Positions 6,460-13,661 of a stretch of DNA of 39,027 bases are shown here, piece by piece. Position 1 is the first letter of the stretch; each line of letters begins with the position of its first letter. The stretch is from Halochromatium glycolicum (GTDB taxonomy: Bacteria; Pseudomonadota; Gammaproteobacteria; Chromatiales; Chromatiaceae), in contig NZ_NRSJ01000048.1 in the NCBI RefSeq assembly GCF_016584085.1, positions 1 through 39,027 on the forward strand, in the 5' to 3' direction. The notes below the pieces were generated by a model that saw only the letters and a program-made list of their open reading frames with translations, ran no database searches and was not told the origin of the DNA. A program made the position numbers and the translations under genes.

Positions 6460-8841
6460 ATGACCGATTATGTGCGTTGGCTGAGCGAGCTGGGGATGGA
6501 CGATGTAGCCGTTGTTGGCGGCAAGAACGCCTCGCTCGGCGAGATGATTCAGCATCTGACCAAGCTCGGAGTCCGTGTGCCGGGCGGTTTTGCGACCACC
6601 GCGCAGGCCTACCGCGATTTTCTCGCCGTTGACGGCCTCGCCGAACGCATCGCGGCCGAGCTCGACGCCCTCGATGTCGACGACATCGCCGCGCTCAGCG
6701 CCGCCGGCCCGCGCATCCGCGGCTGGATCATCGAGCAACCCTTCCAGCCGGAGCTCGACGCGGCCATCGAAGCCGCCTATGCCGAGCTCGCCGACAAGAC
6801 CGGCAGCGCCGCCGACACCACCTGGGCCGTGCGTTCCTCAGCGACGGCCGAGGACCTGCCCGACGCCTCGTTCGCCGGCCAGCAGGAGACCTTCCTCAAC
6901 ATCCACGGGCTCGACAACGTCAAGCACGCGATCAAGGAGGTCTTCGCCTCGCTCTACAACGATCGCGCGATCTCCTATCGGGTGCACAAGGGCTTCACCC
7001 ATGCCGAGGTCGCCCTCTCGGCCGGCATCCAGCGCATGGTGCGCAGCGATCTCGCCGCCAGCGGCGTGATGTTCACGCTGGATACCGAATCCGGCTACGA
7101 CCAGGCGGTCTTCATCACCTCGAGCGTCGGTCTCGGTGAGATGGTGGTCCAGGGCGCCGTGAATCCGGACGAGTTCTACGTGCACAAGCCCACCCTCAAT
7201 GCCGGCCGGGCCGCGATCCTGCGCCGCAGCCTCGGCGACAAGGCCATGCGCATGGTCTTCGCCGAGCCCGGCAGCCGGGAGCCGGTGCGCACCGAACAGA
7301 CCCCGGCCGAGCTGCGCGGCCAGTTCTCGATCACCGACGCCGAGGTCGAGGCCCTGGCCAAGCAGGCGGTGCTGATCGAACAGCATTACCAGCGCCCGAT
7401 GGACATCGAATGGGCCAAGGACGGCATCGACGGCGAGCTCTACATCGTCCAGGCGCGTCCGGAGACGGTGCAGAGCCGCAGCGGCCAAGTCATCGAGCGC
7501 TTCCGCCTCAAAGAGACCGGCACGGTCTTGGCAACCGGCCGCAGCATCGGCGGACGCATCGGCGCCGGCAAGGCGCGCGTGGTCGACTCGATCCGCGACA
7601 TGCACGAGGTCCAGGCCGGTGATGTGCTGATCACCGACATGACCGATCCGGACTGGGAGCCGGTGATGAAGCGCGCCGCCGCCATCGTCACCAACCGGGG
7701 TGGTCGGACGTGTCACGCCGCGATCATCGCCCGCGAGCTCGGCGTGCCAGCGGTGGTCGGCTGCAACGACGCGACCGACAAGATTGCCGACGGCCGGGCG
7801 GTGACGGTCTCCTGCGCCGAGGGCGACACCGGCTACATCTACGACGGCGAGCTGGACTTCGAGCACAAGGTGGTCGAGCTCGAGAAGATGCCCGAGGTCC
7901 CGGTCAAGGTGATGATGAACGTCGGCAACCCCGAGCGCGCGTTCGGCTTTGCCTCATTGCCGAATGCCGGCGTCGGCCTCGCCCGGCTCGAGTTCATCAT
8001 CAACAACACCATCGGCATCCATCCCAAGGCGCTGCTGGAATACGACCAGCTGCCCGACGACCTCAAGGCCGAGATCGGCCCGCGCATCAGCGCCTACCCG
8101 AGCCCGCGCGAGTTCTTCGTGATGCGCCTCGCCGAAGGCATCGCCACCCTGGCCGCGACCTTCGCGCCGAATCCGGTCATCATCCGGATGTCCGACTTCA
8201 AGTCCAACGAGTACGCCAACCTGATCGCCGGCCCGCGCTACGAGCCCGAGGAAGAGAACCCGATGATCGGCTTCCGCGGCGCCGGCCGCTATGTCGCCGA
8301 CACCTTCCGCGACTGCTTCGCGATGGAATGCGAGGCGCTCAAGTACGTGCGCAACGAGATGGGCCTGACCAACCTGCAGATCATGATCCCGTTCGTGCGC
8401 ACGCTGAATCAGGCCAAGGCCGTCACCGAAGCACTCGCCGAGCAGGGCCTGAAGCGCGGCGAGAACGGGCTCAAGCTGATCATGATGTGCGAGATCCCGT
8501 CCAACGCCGTGCTCGGCGAGCAGTTCCTCGAGTACTTCGACGGCTTCTCGATCGGCTCCAACGACATGACCCAGCTCACCCTCGGCATCGACCGCGACTC
8601 GAGCCTGGTCGCGGCCGACTTCGAGGAGCGTGACCCGGCGGTCAAGGCGATGCTGTCGATGGCGATCCAGGCCTGCCGCAAGCAGGGCAAGTACGTCGGC
8701 ATCTGCGGTCAGGGTCCATCGGACCACGCCGACTTCGCCGACTGGCTGGTCAAGGAGGGCATCGAAAGCGTCTCGCTGAACCCGGACACCGTGATCGACA
8801 CCTGGCTCTACCTGGCCGAGCATCTCAACAATAACGGCTGA
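6460..8841 (+). CDS. ppsA: Phosphoenolpyruvate synthase
   Basis: Makes phosphoenolpyruvate, AMP and phosphate from pyruvate and ATP with water, the entry to gluconeogenesis and to biomass from C3 acids in an autotroph. 793 residues, the normal family length. Order of domains: N-terminal PPDK/PEP-utilising ATP-grasp domain (GGKNASLGEM near 20-30, VRSSATAEDLPDASFAGQQE near 125-145), the mobile phospho-histidine domain with catalytic His419 in GGRTCHAAIIARELG, and the C-terminal TIM-barrel with Cys749 in GICGQGPSD. These match His421 and Cys751 of the E. coli enzyme. ATG at 6460 has GGAGG eleven bases upstream; an in-frame start at 6424 would lack the typical N-terminus. Monocistronic: sox terminator before it, opposite-strand toxin-antitoxin genes after it. 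Confidence 0.96.
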   Translation: MTDYVRWLSELGMDDVAVVGGKNASLGEMIQHLTKLGVRVPGGFATTAQAYRDFLAVDGLAERIAAELDALDVDDIAALSAAGPRIRGWIIEQPFQPELDAAIEAAYAELADKTGSAADTTWAVRSSATAEDLPDASFAGQQETFLNIHGLDNVKHAIKEVFASLYNDRAISYRVHKGFTHAEVALSAGIQRMVRSDLAASGVMFTLDTESGYDQAVFITSSVGLGEMVVQGAVNPDEFYVHKPTLNAGRAAILRRSLGDKAMRMVFAEPGSREPVRTEQTPAELRGQFSITDAEVEALAKQAVLIEQHYQRPMDIEWAKDGIDGELYIVQARPETVQSRSGQVIERFRLKETGTVLATGRSIGGRIGAGKARVVDSIRDMHEVQAGDVLITDMTDPDWEPVMKRAAAIVTNRGGRTCHAAIIARELGVPAVVGCNDATDKIADGRAVTVSCAEGDTGYIYDGELDFEHKVVELEKMPEVPVKVMMNVGNPERAFGFASLPNAGVGLARLEFIINNTIGIHPKALLEYDQLPDDLKAEIGPRISAYPSPREFFVMRLAEGIATLAATFAPNPVIIRMSDFKSNEYANLIAGPRYEPEEENPMIGFRGAGRYVADTFRDCFAMECEALKYVRNEMGLTNLQIMIPFVRTLNQAKAVTEALAEQGLKRGENGLKLIMMCEIPSNAVLGEQFLEYFDGFSIGSNDMTQLTLGIDRDSSLVAADFEERDPAVKAMLSMAIQACRKQGKYVGICGQGPSDHADFADWLVKEGIESVSLNPDTVIDTWLYLAEHLNNNG

Positions 8842-8881
8842 GGACCGAACAGAGGCAGGGATGCCTCAAAGGCTGCGAGCT

Positions 8882-9178
8882 TCACATCCATCGCTTCGCC
8901 TCCGCGCGCACGCGTTCACCAAAGGCACCGCTCAGCCTCGGTGTGGTGACGAGATCGACATGAAAGGGCACGATCGACTCATCGAGTTCGTCGATGATCT
9001 CGGCGATCACCCGATCCGGCAGATCGGCATCGATCCAGAGATCGTAATCGGAATTCCATGCCGCATCGCCCCGCGCCCGCGAGCCGTAAAGATAGACCGC
9101 CGTACCGTCCTGCACATGATCTCGCAGGACGTTGCGGATACAGGTCTCGGATTCGCGCCGGAGCTCGTCTCGGTTCAT
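8882..9178 (-). CDS. MNT-type nucleotidyltransferase-domain protein
   Basis: Small minimal nucleotidyltransferase, 98 residues. The signature GSRARGDAAWNSDYDLWID (Gly32-Ser33, Asp44 and Asp46) gives the two metal-binding aspartates; a third acidic residue is probably in HVDLVTT. MNT proteins are usually the antitoxin half of MNT-HEPN modules and inactivate the HEPN RNase by adding AMP. Here no HEPN gene follows: the gene runs into the ppsA end on the other strand. Instead its ATG overlaps the stop of a Phd-like antitoxin gene (ATGA), so the two are translationally coupled. It could be half of an unusual pair, or a leftover. A longer reading from 9196 adds six residues; the overlap and the family N-terminus favour 9178. 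Confidence 0.75.
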   Translation of the reverse strand: MNRDELRRESETCIRNVLRDHVQDGTAVYLYGSRARGDAAWNSDYDLWIDADLPDRVIAEIIDELDESIVPFHVDLVTTPRLSGAFGERVRAEAKRWM

Positions 9179-9414
9179 CGTTCTACTGTAAACCACTCCT
9201 CGATGGAGCTCACCACATCACCCACACGCGCCCTTTCCCGCAAGGATTCCAACTGGCGCCTGGCCACCGTCTGCCCGTATTCCACTGCCGAGATTTGTGC
9301 CACGACGCGTCCGCGCCGGGTCACCAAGAGCTGTTCGCCGGCTTCCACACGCGCTAGATACCTTGGCAAATGGTTGCGTAGCTCGCTGATGTTGACCGAC
9401 TCCATCTCACTCAT
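9175..9414 (-). CDS. Phd/YefM-family antitoxin-like protein
   Basis: 79 residues with the typical Phd N-terminus: VNISELRNHLPRYLARVEAG, then EQLLVTRRGRVVAQI, the ribbon and helix DNA-binding part. The C-terminal tail (about 50-79, ending EEWFTVER) is what normally grips the toxin. Phd proteins repress their own operon and neutralise a toxin such as PIN, Doc or YoeB; none of these follows, and the next gene is an MNT nucleotidyltransferase that overlaps by ATGA. The frame is open further upstream to 9564, but that part is a remnant RelE start and not Phd-like. The ATG at 9414 (or 9405) is preferred. A palindrome typical of Phd/YefM operators lies just upstream. Confidence 0.7.
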   Translation of the reverse strand: MSEMESVNISELRNHLPRYLARVEAGEQLLVTRRGRVVAQISAVEYGQTVARRQLESLRERARVGDVVSSIEEWFTVER

Positions 9415-9422
9415 CACAGCGT

Positions 9423-9451
9423 TTGCACAATCCCGTTGTACAAATTCTATA
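9423..9451 (-). promoter_or_regulatory. Phd/YefM-type operator and putative -10
   Basis: TTGTACAA at 9436-9443 is a perfect palindrome around TGTACA, the core recognised by YefM-type antitoxins. A near-copy, TTGCACAA (+ strand), lies at 9423-9430, 13 bases away centre to centre. Directly upstream on the - strand is a TATAGAAT -10-like element (9444-9451). The -35 is unclear. The arrangement suggests an autoregulated promoter for the phd-MNT pair. Confidence 0.5.
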
Positions 9452-9495
9452 CCCCGACGACCTTGCCAATGGCGCCATGGCTCGTGCGACTGGCT

Positions 9496-9564
9496 GCGCT
9501 CGCGCTGTTCCAAGCGCGCAAGCGCCTTCTGCGCACGACGCTCGATGACCAGATGATAGGTCAA
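9496..9564 (-). pseudogene. RelE-type toxin, 5' remnant
   Basis: The ATG overlaps the stop of the RelB-like gene by ATGA, as in an intact antitoxin-toxin operon. The first 22 or so residues (MTYHLVIERRAQKALARLEQ) look like the start of a RelE/ParE toxin. After that the open frame no longer looks like a toxin and passes straight into the Phd-like gene. The core and catalytic end of the toxin are missing, so this is a truncated toxin left by a deletion or insertion. The exact break near 9496 is an estimate. Confidence 0.6.
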
Positions 9565-9764
9565 GGTTCCGCGTCTCCCTCGATCTCCGCCATCGCCTGC
9601 TCAAAAGGAACCGGTTCGGAGGGATGACGCTTCGCCTCGTCATACGCACGAATATGGGCCAGCTCCTCGAGCGCATCCTGGATGCGCTCCCAGTCATCCA
9701 GCGGCAAGAGCACCGCCGTGCGCTGGCCAGCGCCGTCGACAACGTATTGTACCTGTGTGACCAT
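9561..9764 (-). CDS. RelB/Phd-type antitoxin, orphaned
   Basis: 67-residue acidic protein with the pattern of small antitoxins that pair with RelE-type toxins: a short beta-rich start (VQYVVDGAGQRTAVLLPLDD), then WERIQDALEELAHIRAYDEA and a tail ending FEQAMAEIEGDAEP. Its stop overlaps the ATG of a RelE reading frame that breaks off after about 22 codons, so it now has no working partner in cis. It may still repress its own promoter or neutralise a related toxin elsewhere. The family call rests on pattern and context; the sequence is too short for more. Confidence 0.65.
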   Translation of the reverse strand: MVTQVQYVVDGAGQRTAVLLPLDDWERIQDALEELAHIRAYDEAKRHPSEPVPFEQAMAEIEGDAEP

Positions 9765-9905
9765 CGCATCGATCTCCGGAAAAGGTTTGCTCTTGGCTGA
9801 GCGCGTTCGGTTGAAGTGACGACACGCGCTCGCGCAGATGCGCCTAGACTAGGTCAGAGGCCGTCGCCCTGCGAGCCGCCTACGAGCGCGGGAAAACAGG
9901 AACGC

Positions 9906-10967
9906 TCATCCCAACTCAGCGGCCAGCATCCCGTAGAGCTCGCGTTGGCGCGCCTGCGACAAGCGCCGGATACGGGCCAGGATCTCGTCCAGGCTCATCT
10001 GATCATAATGCGCATGCAGGGCGTTGCCGATCGGCTCCAGCGCCGCCTGTTCAGCCGCCGTCAGCGGGTCCGGTGGCTCGCGCAATGCCTGCAGCAACTG
10101 TTCGGTGCGATGCTTATCGAGCTGAGCGACCGCATCAGCCGCCGGAAACTGTTCCCGCCAGCGCTGCACGCGCGCGGCGCGGGCCTCGGCCTCCAACGCC
10201 GCCCGCCGCTGCGCCAACGCCTCGCGCATCGCCGCGATCTCCTCCTGATGCGCCCGCGCCAGATAGCCCGGCGCGCCGTCTAGCTCATGCGCGATCCGCT
10301 CGCACTCGCTCGCATCGGCGCGCGCGATCACATCCCGCAACGGCCGCCGCGGCTTGATCCATTCTTCCGAGCGTCGTTCAGCCGCGGCAACACGCTCCTG
10401 CACCAACGCCTGATAGACCGCCGCCAGATCCCAGGCCGGCTCGATCTCCTCCGGCTCTCCTTCCAGACCCTCTTTCACATCATCTGCTGGCTGATCGCCC
10501 TCCTGGTCATTCAACAGTCTCAGCAGACCGGCGAGCTGATCGGCGCTTTGCTGCGCGAGCACCTGCGACAGACGCTCCGGTGGCACCTCGCCCTGCTCCC
10601 AGGCGGTCACATGCTCGGCGATGCGCTGTAGCTGCACGACGAGCCGCCGGCACAGCAGCAGATGCAGCAGCCAGAGTGTCAGCGGTTCGCTGAAAAACGC
10701 GTCCTCACGCAACACTTCGGCCCCGAGCGCCGTCGCGCCGAGCTGCCACTCGCCCCGCTCCCGCTCGGCCGTGATCAGCCCCATGCCGCGCGCGTAATGG
10801 ATCATCGGTTCGACCTTCCCGGTCGATTTGCCGGTCGGAATCCCGGTCTCGCTGCCGATCGCTTCTTTGTCCCCTCGCCCATTCGCTGTCGCGAATCGCA
10901 GCAATTGGCTCAGCAACCGACGATCGGGCAAGAAGGTCTGCGGAAAATTCAGCGGTAGCTGTTCCAT
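9906..10967 (-). CDS. Chimeric protein: DUF4007-like N-terminus joined to a helical tail
   Basis: 353 residues, not recognised as one known protein. Residues about 1-110 look like the DUF4007 family seen in DNA phosphorothioation-type defence loci: a helical stretch, a GIPTGKSTGKVEPMIHYARG segment that parallels the G-x-G-K-x-M region, and FSEPLTLWLLHLLL. From about residue 115 the sequence changes to a long, charged, Ala/Glu/Arg-rich helical region with coiled-coil character, ending LARIRRLSQARQRELYGML. That tail resembles the C-termini of very large defence ATPases, so it may come from the ATPase whose N-terminal stub lies at 15930-16274. The join near 10640 is inferred. ATG at 10967 is used because the upstream in-frame start is only a TTG; no clear Shine-Dalgarno is seen. 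It lies just after the RelE-type toxin gene. Confidence 0.5.
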   Translation of the reverse strand: MEQLPLNFPQTFLPDRRLLSQLLRFATANGRGDKEAIGSETGIPTGKSTGKVEPMIHYARGMGLITAERERGEWQLGATALGAEVLREDAFFSEPLTLWLLHLLLCRRLVVQLQRIAEHVTAWEQGEVPPERLSQVLAQQSADQLAGLLRLLNDQEGDQPADDVKEGLEGEPEEIEPAWDLAAVYQALVQERVAAAERRSEEWIKPRRPLRDVIARADASECERIAHELDGAPGYLARAHQEEIAAMREALAQRRAALEAEARAARVQRWREQFPAADAVAQLDKHRTEQLLQALREPPDPLTAAEQAALEPIGNALHAHYDQMSLDEILARIRRLSQARQRELYGMLAAELG

Positions 10968-10975
10968 CAAGAGGC

Positions 10976-11260
10976 TCAATAGACCTCGTCGTGCGTGCCA
11001 ATATCGACGAGCAAGATAACGTCTTCGCCTGTTTCCGGATCATTCTCTAAACCAAAAACGATCCGGCAATCGTAGCCACAAGTGCAGGCAAAGAGCCCAA
11101 GCAAGTGACCGCTGAGTTTATGCGTCCCGAGCCGCGGCAGAAAAACGTCTTCTTTTAAGTCTTGTATCACGGCATCAATCCTTGCCTGCAAGCCCCGATC
11201 GCGCTTAACAAACTTCTTGTAGCTGCGCCTGAACTTCGAGGATAAGACCAGCTTGGTCAT
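10976..11260 (-). CDS. RelE/YafQ-type mRNA interferase toxin
   Basis: 94 residues, full length for the family. Hallmarks: LVLSSKFRRSYKKFVKRDR at the start, the helical pair with LQARIDAVIQDLKED, then LGTHKLSGHLLGLFACTCGYDCRIVF, where the basic and aromatic residues of the ribosome-dependent RNase sit, and DVILLVDIGTHDEVY with the His/Asp-Glu-Val-Tyr end typical of YafQ/RelE proteins. It overlaps the antitoxin gene by ATGA (11257-11260), so expression is coupled. It appears intact and is likely a working module. Confidence 0.87.
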   Translation of the reverse strand: MTKLVLSSKFRRSYKKFVKRDRGLQARIDAVIQDLKEDVFLPRLGTHKLSGHLLGLFACTCGYDCRIVFGLENDPETGEDVILLVDIGTHDEVY

Positions 11261-11490
11261 TTGTCCTCAATCAGATCTTGATGCAGCGTAGCGAGTGTAT
11301 CTTCTACCGATTGTGCGGGTAGCTGTCCATTTCGAAAACCTGCTCGTGTTTGTTGCGCTTCTTCCGCAATTTCCCGCCTCCTTGCATCGATATGACGATG
11401 ACGTAGGATCTCCACGAGCATCTCTTGTTGCTCTAGCGGCAAACGCGACGCCGTGGCAATCGCATCGTCCAAAGTTACTGTATCTGTCAT
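11257..11490 (-). CDS. Antitoxin of the RelE/YafQ-type pair
   Basis: 77 residues, directly before and overlapping the toxin. The sequence begins TDTVTLDDAIATASRLPLEQ, continues QEMLVEILRHRHIDARRREI and ends acidic and Gln/Asp-rich (VEDTLATLHQDLIEDK), like antitoxins annotated beside RelE-type toxins in cyanobacteria and purple bacteria. It has no obvious classical helix-turn-helix in the part I can read. Function follows mainly from position and length. Confidence 0.78.
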   Translation of the reverse strand: MTDTVTLDDAIATASRLPLEQQEMLVEILRHRHIDARRREIAEEAQQTRAGFRNGQLPAQSVEDTLATLHQDLIEDK

Positions 11491-11529
11491 TCGATTCGCG
11501 CCTTTGATGATGTCAGTCGTGAACCCTCG

Positions 11530-12807
11530 TCAAGCAATGCCAAACGCTCGCTCCTCCAACGCCGTCACCGACACCAGCACCGGCTTGGTCTGCAGCTTAC
11601 CGGCCGAGGTCTCGACCGGGCCGAGCGACCAGCATTGCCCCTTCTCCAGCCGCGCCAGCCGCTGCGACCAGTCCGACTTGGAGTCGCGCGTGACCTGGGC
11701 CAGCAGCGCGGCGAAGCGCTCGATCTCGGTGTCCGCCGGCCGGAAGAACAGCTTGTGCCCAGCCTGGAACAGGCGGTCGCGCTGCTCCTGGTTGAAGTTG
11801 CTGGTGGTCTGGGTGGCCAGGATCAGCGACAAACCGAACTTGCGACCCTCGCGCAGCATCTTGTCGAGCGGCGAATCCGAGCGATGGTCCAGATTCTGGA
11901 TCTCGTCCAAGACCACCGGAATCGGCCGCTTCTTGCTGCCGGTGGTACAGGCATAGTCGTAGAGATCCCACAACGCAAACTCGGTCACCAGTTTCTGCAC
12001 CTCGCGGCCACAGCCCTTCAGCTGCAACACCTGCACCCAATGCTCGTCCGCCGCTAGCATCGCATCCCAGGCCGAGTTTTCGCCTTCGCGGAACGGTTGC
12101 GCCTTGATGAACGGCTCCAGCTTGTTCGCCAAGCTCAGGCCGTATTGCCCCTCGTCCTGCAACCGCTCCAGGAGCTGATTCAGAGAGAACCCGGCGTCGG
12201 CCGAGATCCCGTTCTCGATCGCCCGCACCAGGGTCGCGAATTGCTGATCACCCATGGTCTCGTAGACCGAGTTGAAGATGCTCGCCACCCTTGATCCGAC
12301 CTGATACGGGTTCTCTTCGAGCGGTGGCACATTCGGATCGATGATCTGCTGCTGCCGCCGGAAGGGGTTCAGCGGCAAGCCAGCGCTCGCGACATAGTGG
12401 CTAGCCGGCTGAGCGACCTCGGTGAAGCGTGACTCGACCTGCCCCGGCAGGAAGCCATCGGTGTAGTCGATGATCAGCGAGCGCAGCCCCTGTACGGCCA
12501 TCTCCGTGAGCAGACACTGGATGCCGTAGGTCTTGCCCGAACCGGACGCGCCGAACACCAACAGGTGCCGGTTATCGAGCCGCTCGTGCCCGTAGTGCCA
12601 GTACACGGAATCGCCGTTTTGGTCCAGGATCAGCATCGGCTCAGGCCCCGCCTCATTGGTCCAGAAGGTGAAGATCGCGCCCTGCCAGGCGATCTCGAGA
12701 TAGCCCTCGGCCAGGCTCTCCATCGCCCGATCCAGCTCGCGCCACCGCTGCTCCGGCAGGTTCACCTGCGCGCGCGAGGTCACCGCGCGCTGCAACCGCG
12801 CCGCCAA
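11530..12807 (-). CDS. DptH/HerA-like ATPase, N-terminally truncated
   Basis: C-terminal ATPase part of a HerA/FtsK-type motor that strongly recalls DptH (DndH), the ATPase of phosphorothioation-dependent restriction. Visible motifs: Walker A GASGSGKT, the following IIDYTDGFLPGQ, GLPLNPFRRQQ, VASIFNSVY, Walker B IPVVLDEIQNLDH and the sensor stretch LILATQTTSNF. DptH proteins are well over 1000 residues; only about 425 remain. The frame stays open upstream into the end of the methyltransferase gene with no ATG; the nearest start is a TTG at 12807. So the 5' part was lost at a join near 12.81-12.83 kb. Without its N-terminus and without DptF/DptG the restriction role is doubtful. The DptH identity is from memory of the family, not a search. 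Confidence 0.7.
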   Translation of the reverse strand: MAARLQRAVTSRAQVNLPEQRWRELDRAMESLAEGYLEIAWQGAIFTFWTNEAGPEPMLILDQNGDSVYWHYGHERLDNRHLLVFGASGSGKTYGIQCLLTEMAVQGLRSLIIDYTDGFLPGQVESRFTEVAQPASHYVASAGLPLNPFRRQQQIIDPNVPPLEENPYQVGSRVASIFNSVYETMGDQQFATLVRAIENGISADAGFSLNQLLERLQDEGQYGLSLANKLEPFIKAQPFREGENSAWDAMLAADEHWVQVLQLKGCGREVQKLVTEFALWDLYDYACTTGSKKRPIPVVLDEIQNLDHRSDSPLDKMLREGRKFGLSLILATQTTSNFNQEQRDRLFQAGHKLFFRPADTEIERFAALLAQVTRDSKSDWSQRLARLEKGQCWSLGPVETSAGKLQTKPVLVSVTALEERAFGIA

Positions 12808-12830
12808 TAGCGGCGATCGAAGCCCACCCG

Positions 12831-13508
12831 CTAGACTTCGGTGCCGTTCTTGATCTTCATCGCTCCAGCTTCGTCCATCGTGTTCCGGAGGAGCTCACGC
12901 ACGTCATTTGCCAGCAGCACATTTAGCCAGCGTTCGGCCTCGCGCCCAACGCGCCGATCAGCCGTCACCCAGATCTCAATCGTTGTCAGCTCAGGCGCCC
13001 ACTGAAGTCGTTCACTGAGCGCGGCTTCGTCAAGATCAGTGAACCGGCGCCCGCCGCTGTCGCGCTCGCCATGCCCGTATTTGAACGAGGCATAGAGTAC
13101 GCCACCAGATCGCAGCGCTCGGGACAATCGCTGCAGTACGTTGGGCAGCTCGACCATCGGCACATGCAGCAGGCTCGCGCAGGCCCAGATACCGTCGAAG
13201 CGCTGGCACCAGTCGATATCCTGAAACCGCAAACGCTCGACCCGCAGGCCGCAACAGGACTCAGCCAGCGTTGCCAAACGTCGGGATGGCTCCATCGCGG
13301 TGACGCAGTATCCAAGCTCACGAAAGGCGCGCGCGTCGCGGCCAGAACCGCAACCCGCGTCGAGAATCCTTGCTCCCGGTGCCAGATAGGCCAGGAAACG
13401 GGCTCGCAGCGCCGACATGTCGACCTCGGCTGTTTCGGCAAAGAACCGGTCGGCTTGCGCCTCGTAGTAGGCGATGTTTAGATCAGGCTCTGTGGTAGCG
13501 ATGGACAC
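12831..13508 (-). CDS. Class I SAM-dependent methyltransferase
   Basis: 225 residues. Motif I is LDAGCGSGRDARAF, followed by the acidic end of beta-2 in VTAMEPSRRL, then FDGIWACASLLHVP and LRSGGVLYASFKYG, the usual Rossmann-fold order. Substrate unknown; DNA, RNA or small-molecule methylation are all open. Methyltransferases beside phosphorothioation loci are known (a TIGRFAM for dnd-related methyltransferases exists), but I cannot say this belongs to it. GTG at 13508 is chosen for its GGGAG five bases upstream and the family-like N-terminus; another GTG at 13556 is possible. Divergent from the helicase, with about 150 bases between them. The last 25 residues look unlike the family and may come from the adjacent join. 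Confidence 0.78.
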   Translation of the reverse strand: MSIATTEPDLNIAYYEAQADRFFAETAEVDMSALRARFLAYLAPGARILDAGCGSGRDARAFRELGYCVTAMEPSRRLATLAESCCGLRVERLRFQDIDWCQRFDGIWACASLLHVPMVELPNVLQRLSRALRSGGVLYASFKYGHGERDSGGRRFTDLDEAALSERLQWAPELTTIEIWVTADRRVGREAERWLNVLLANDVRELLRNTMDEAGAMKIKNGTEV

Positions 13509-13661
13509 GAGGACTCCCGCCGTGACGTCGTCGGCCAGCCCGCTAGCGCGAGGCACATTGTTAAGGTGCGGCGCTGCACACCGGCATCGGAGGCACCCGC
13601 GAACAGCGTACCCGGTTCGACGAGGCTCAGCGACGATCTCCGATGCCCATCACACAAGGCC

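Noticed and set aside
8852..8867. GAGGCA/TGCCTC hairpin after ppsA as a terminator
   Set aside because: Only six base pairs with no T-run on either strand; too weak to call.
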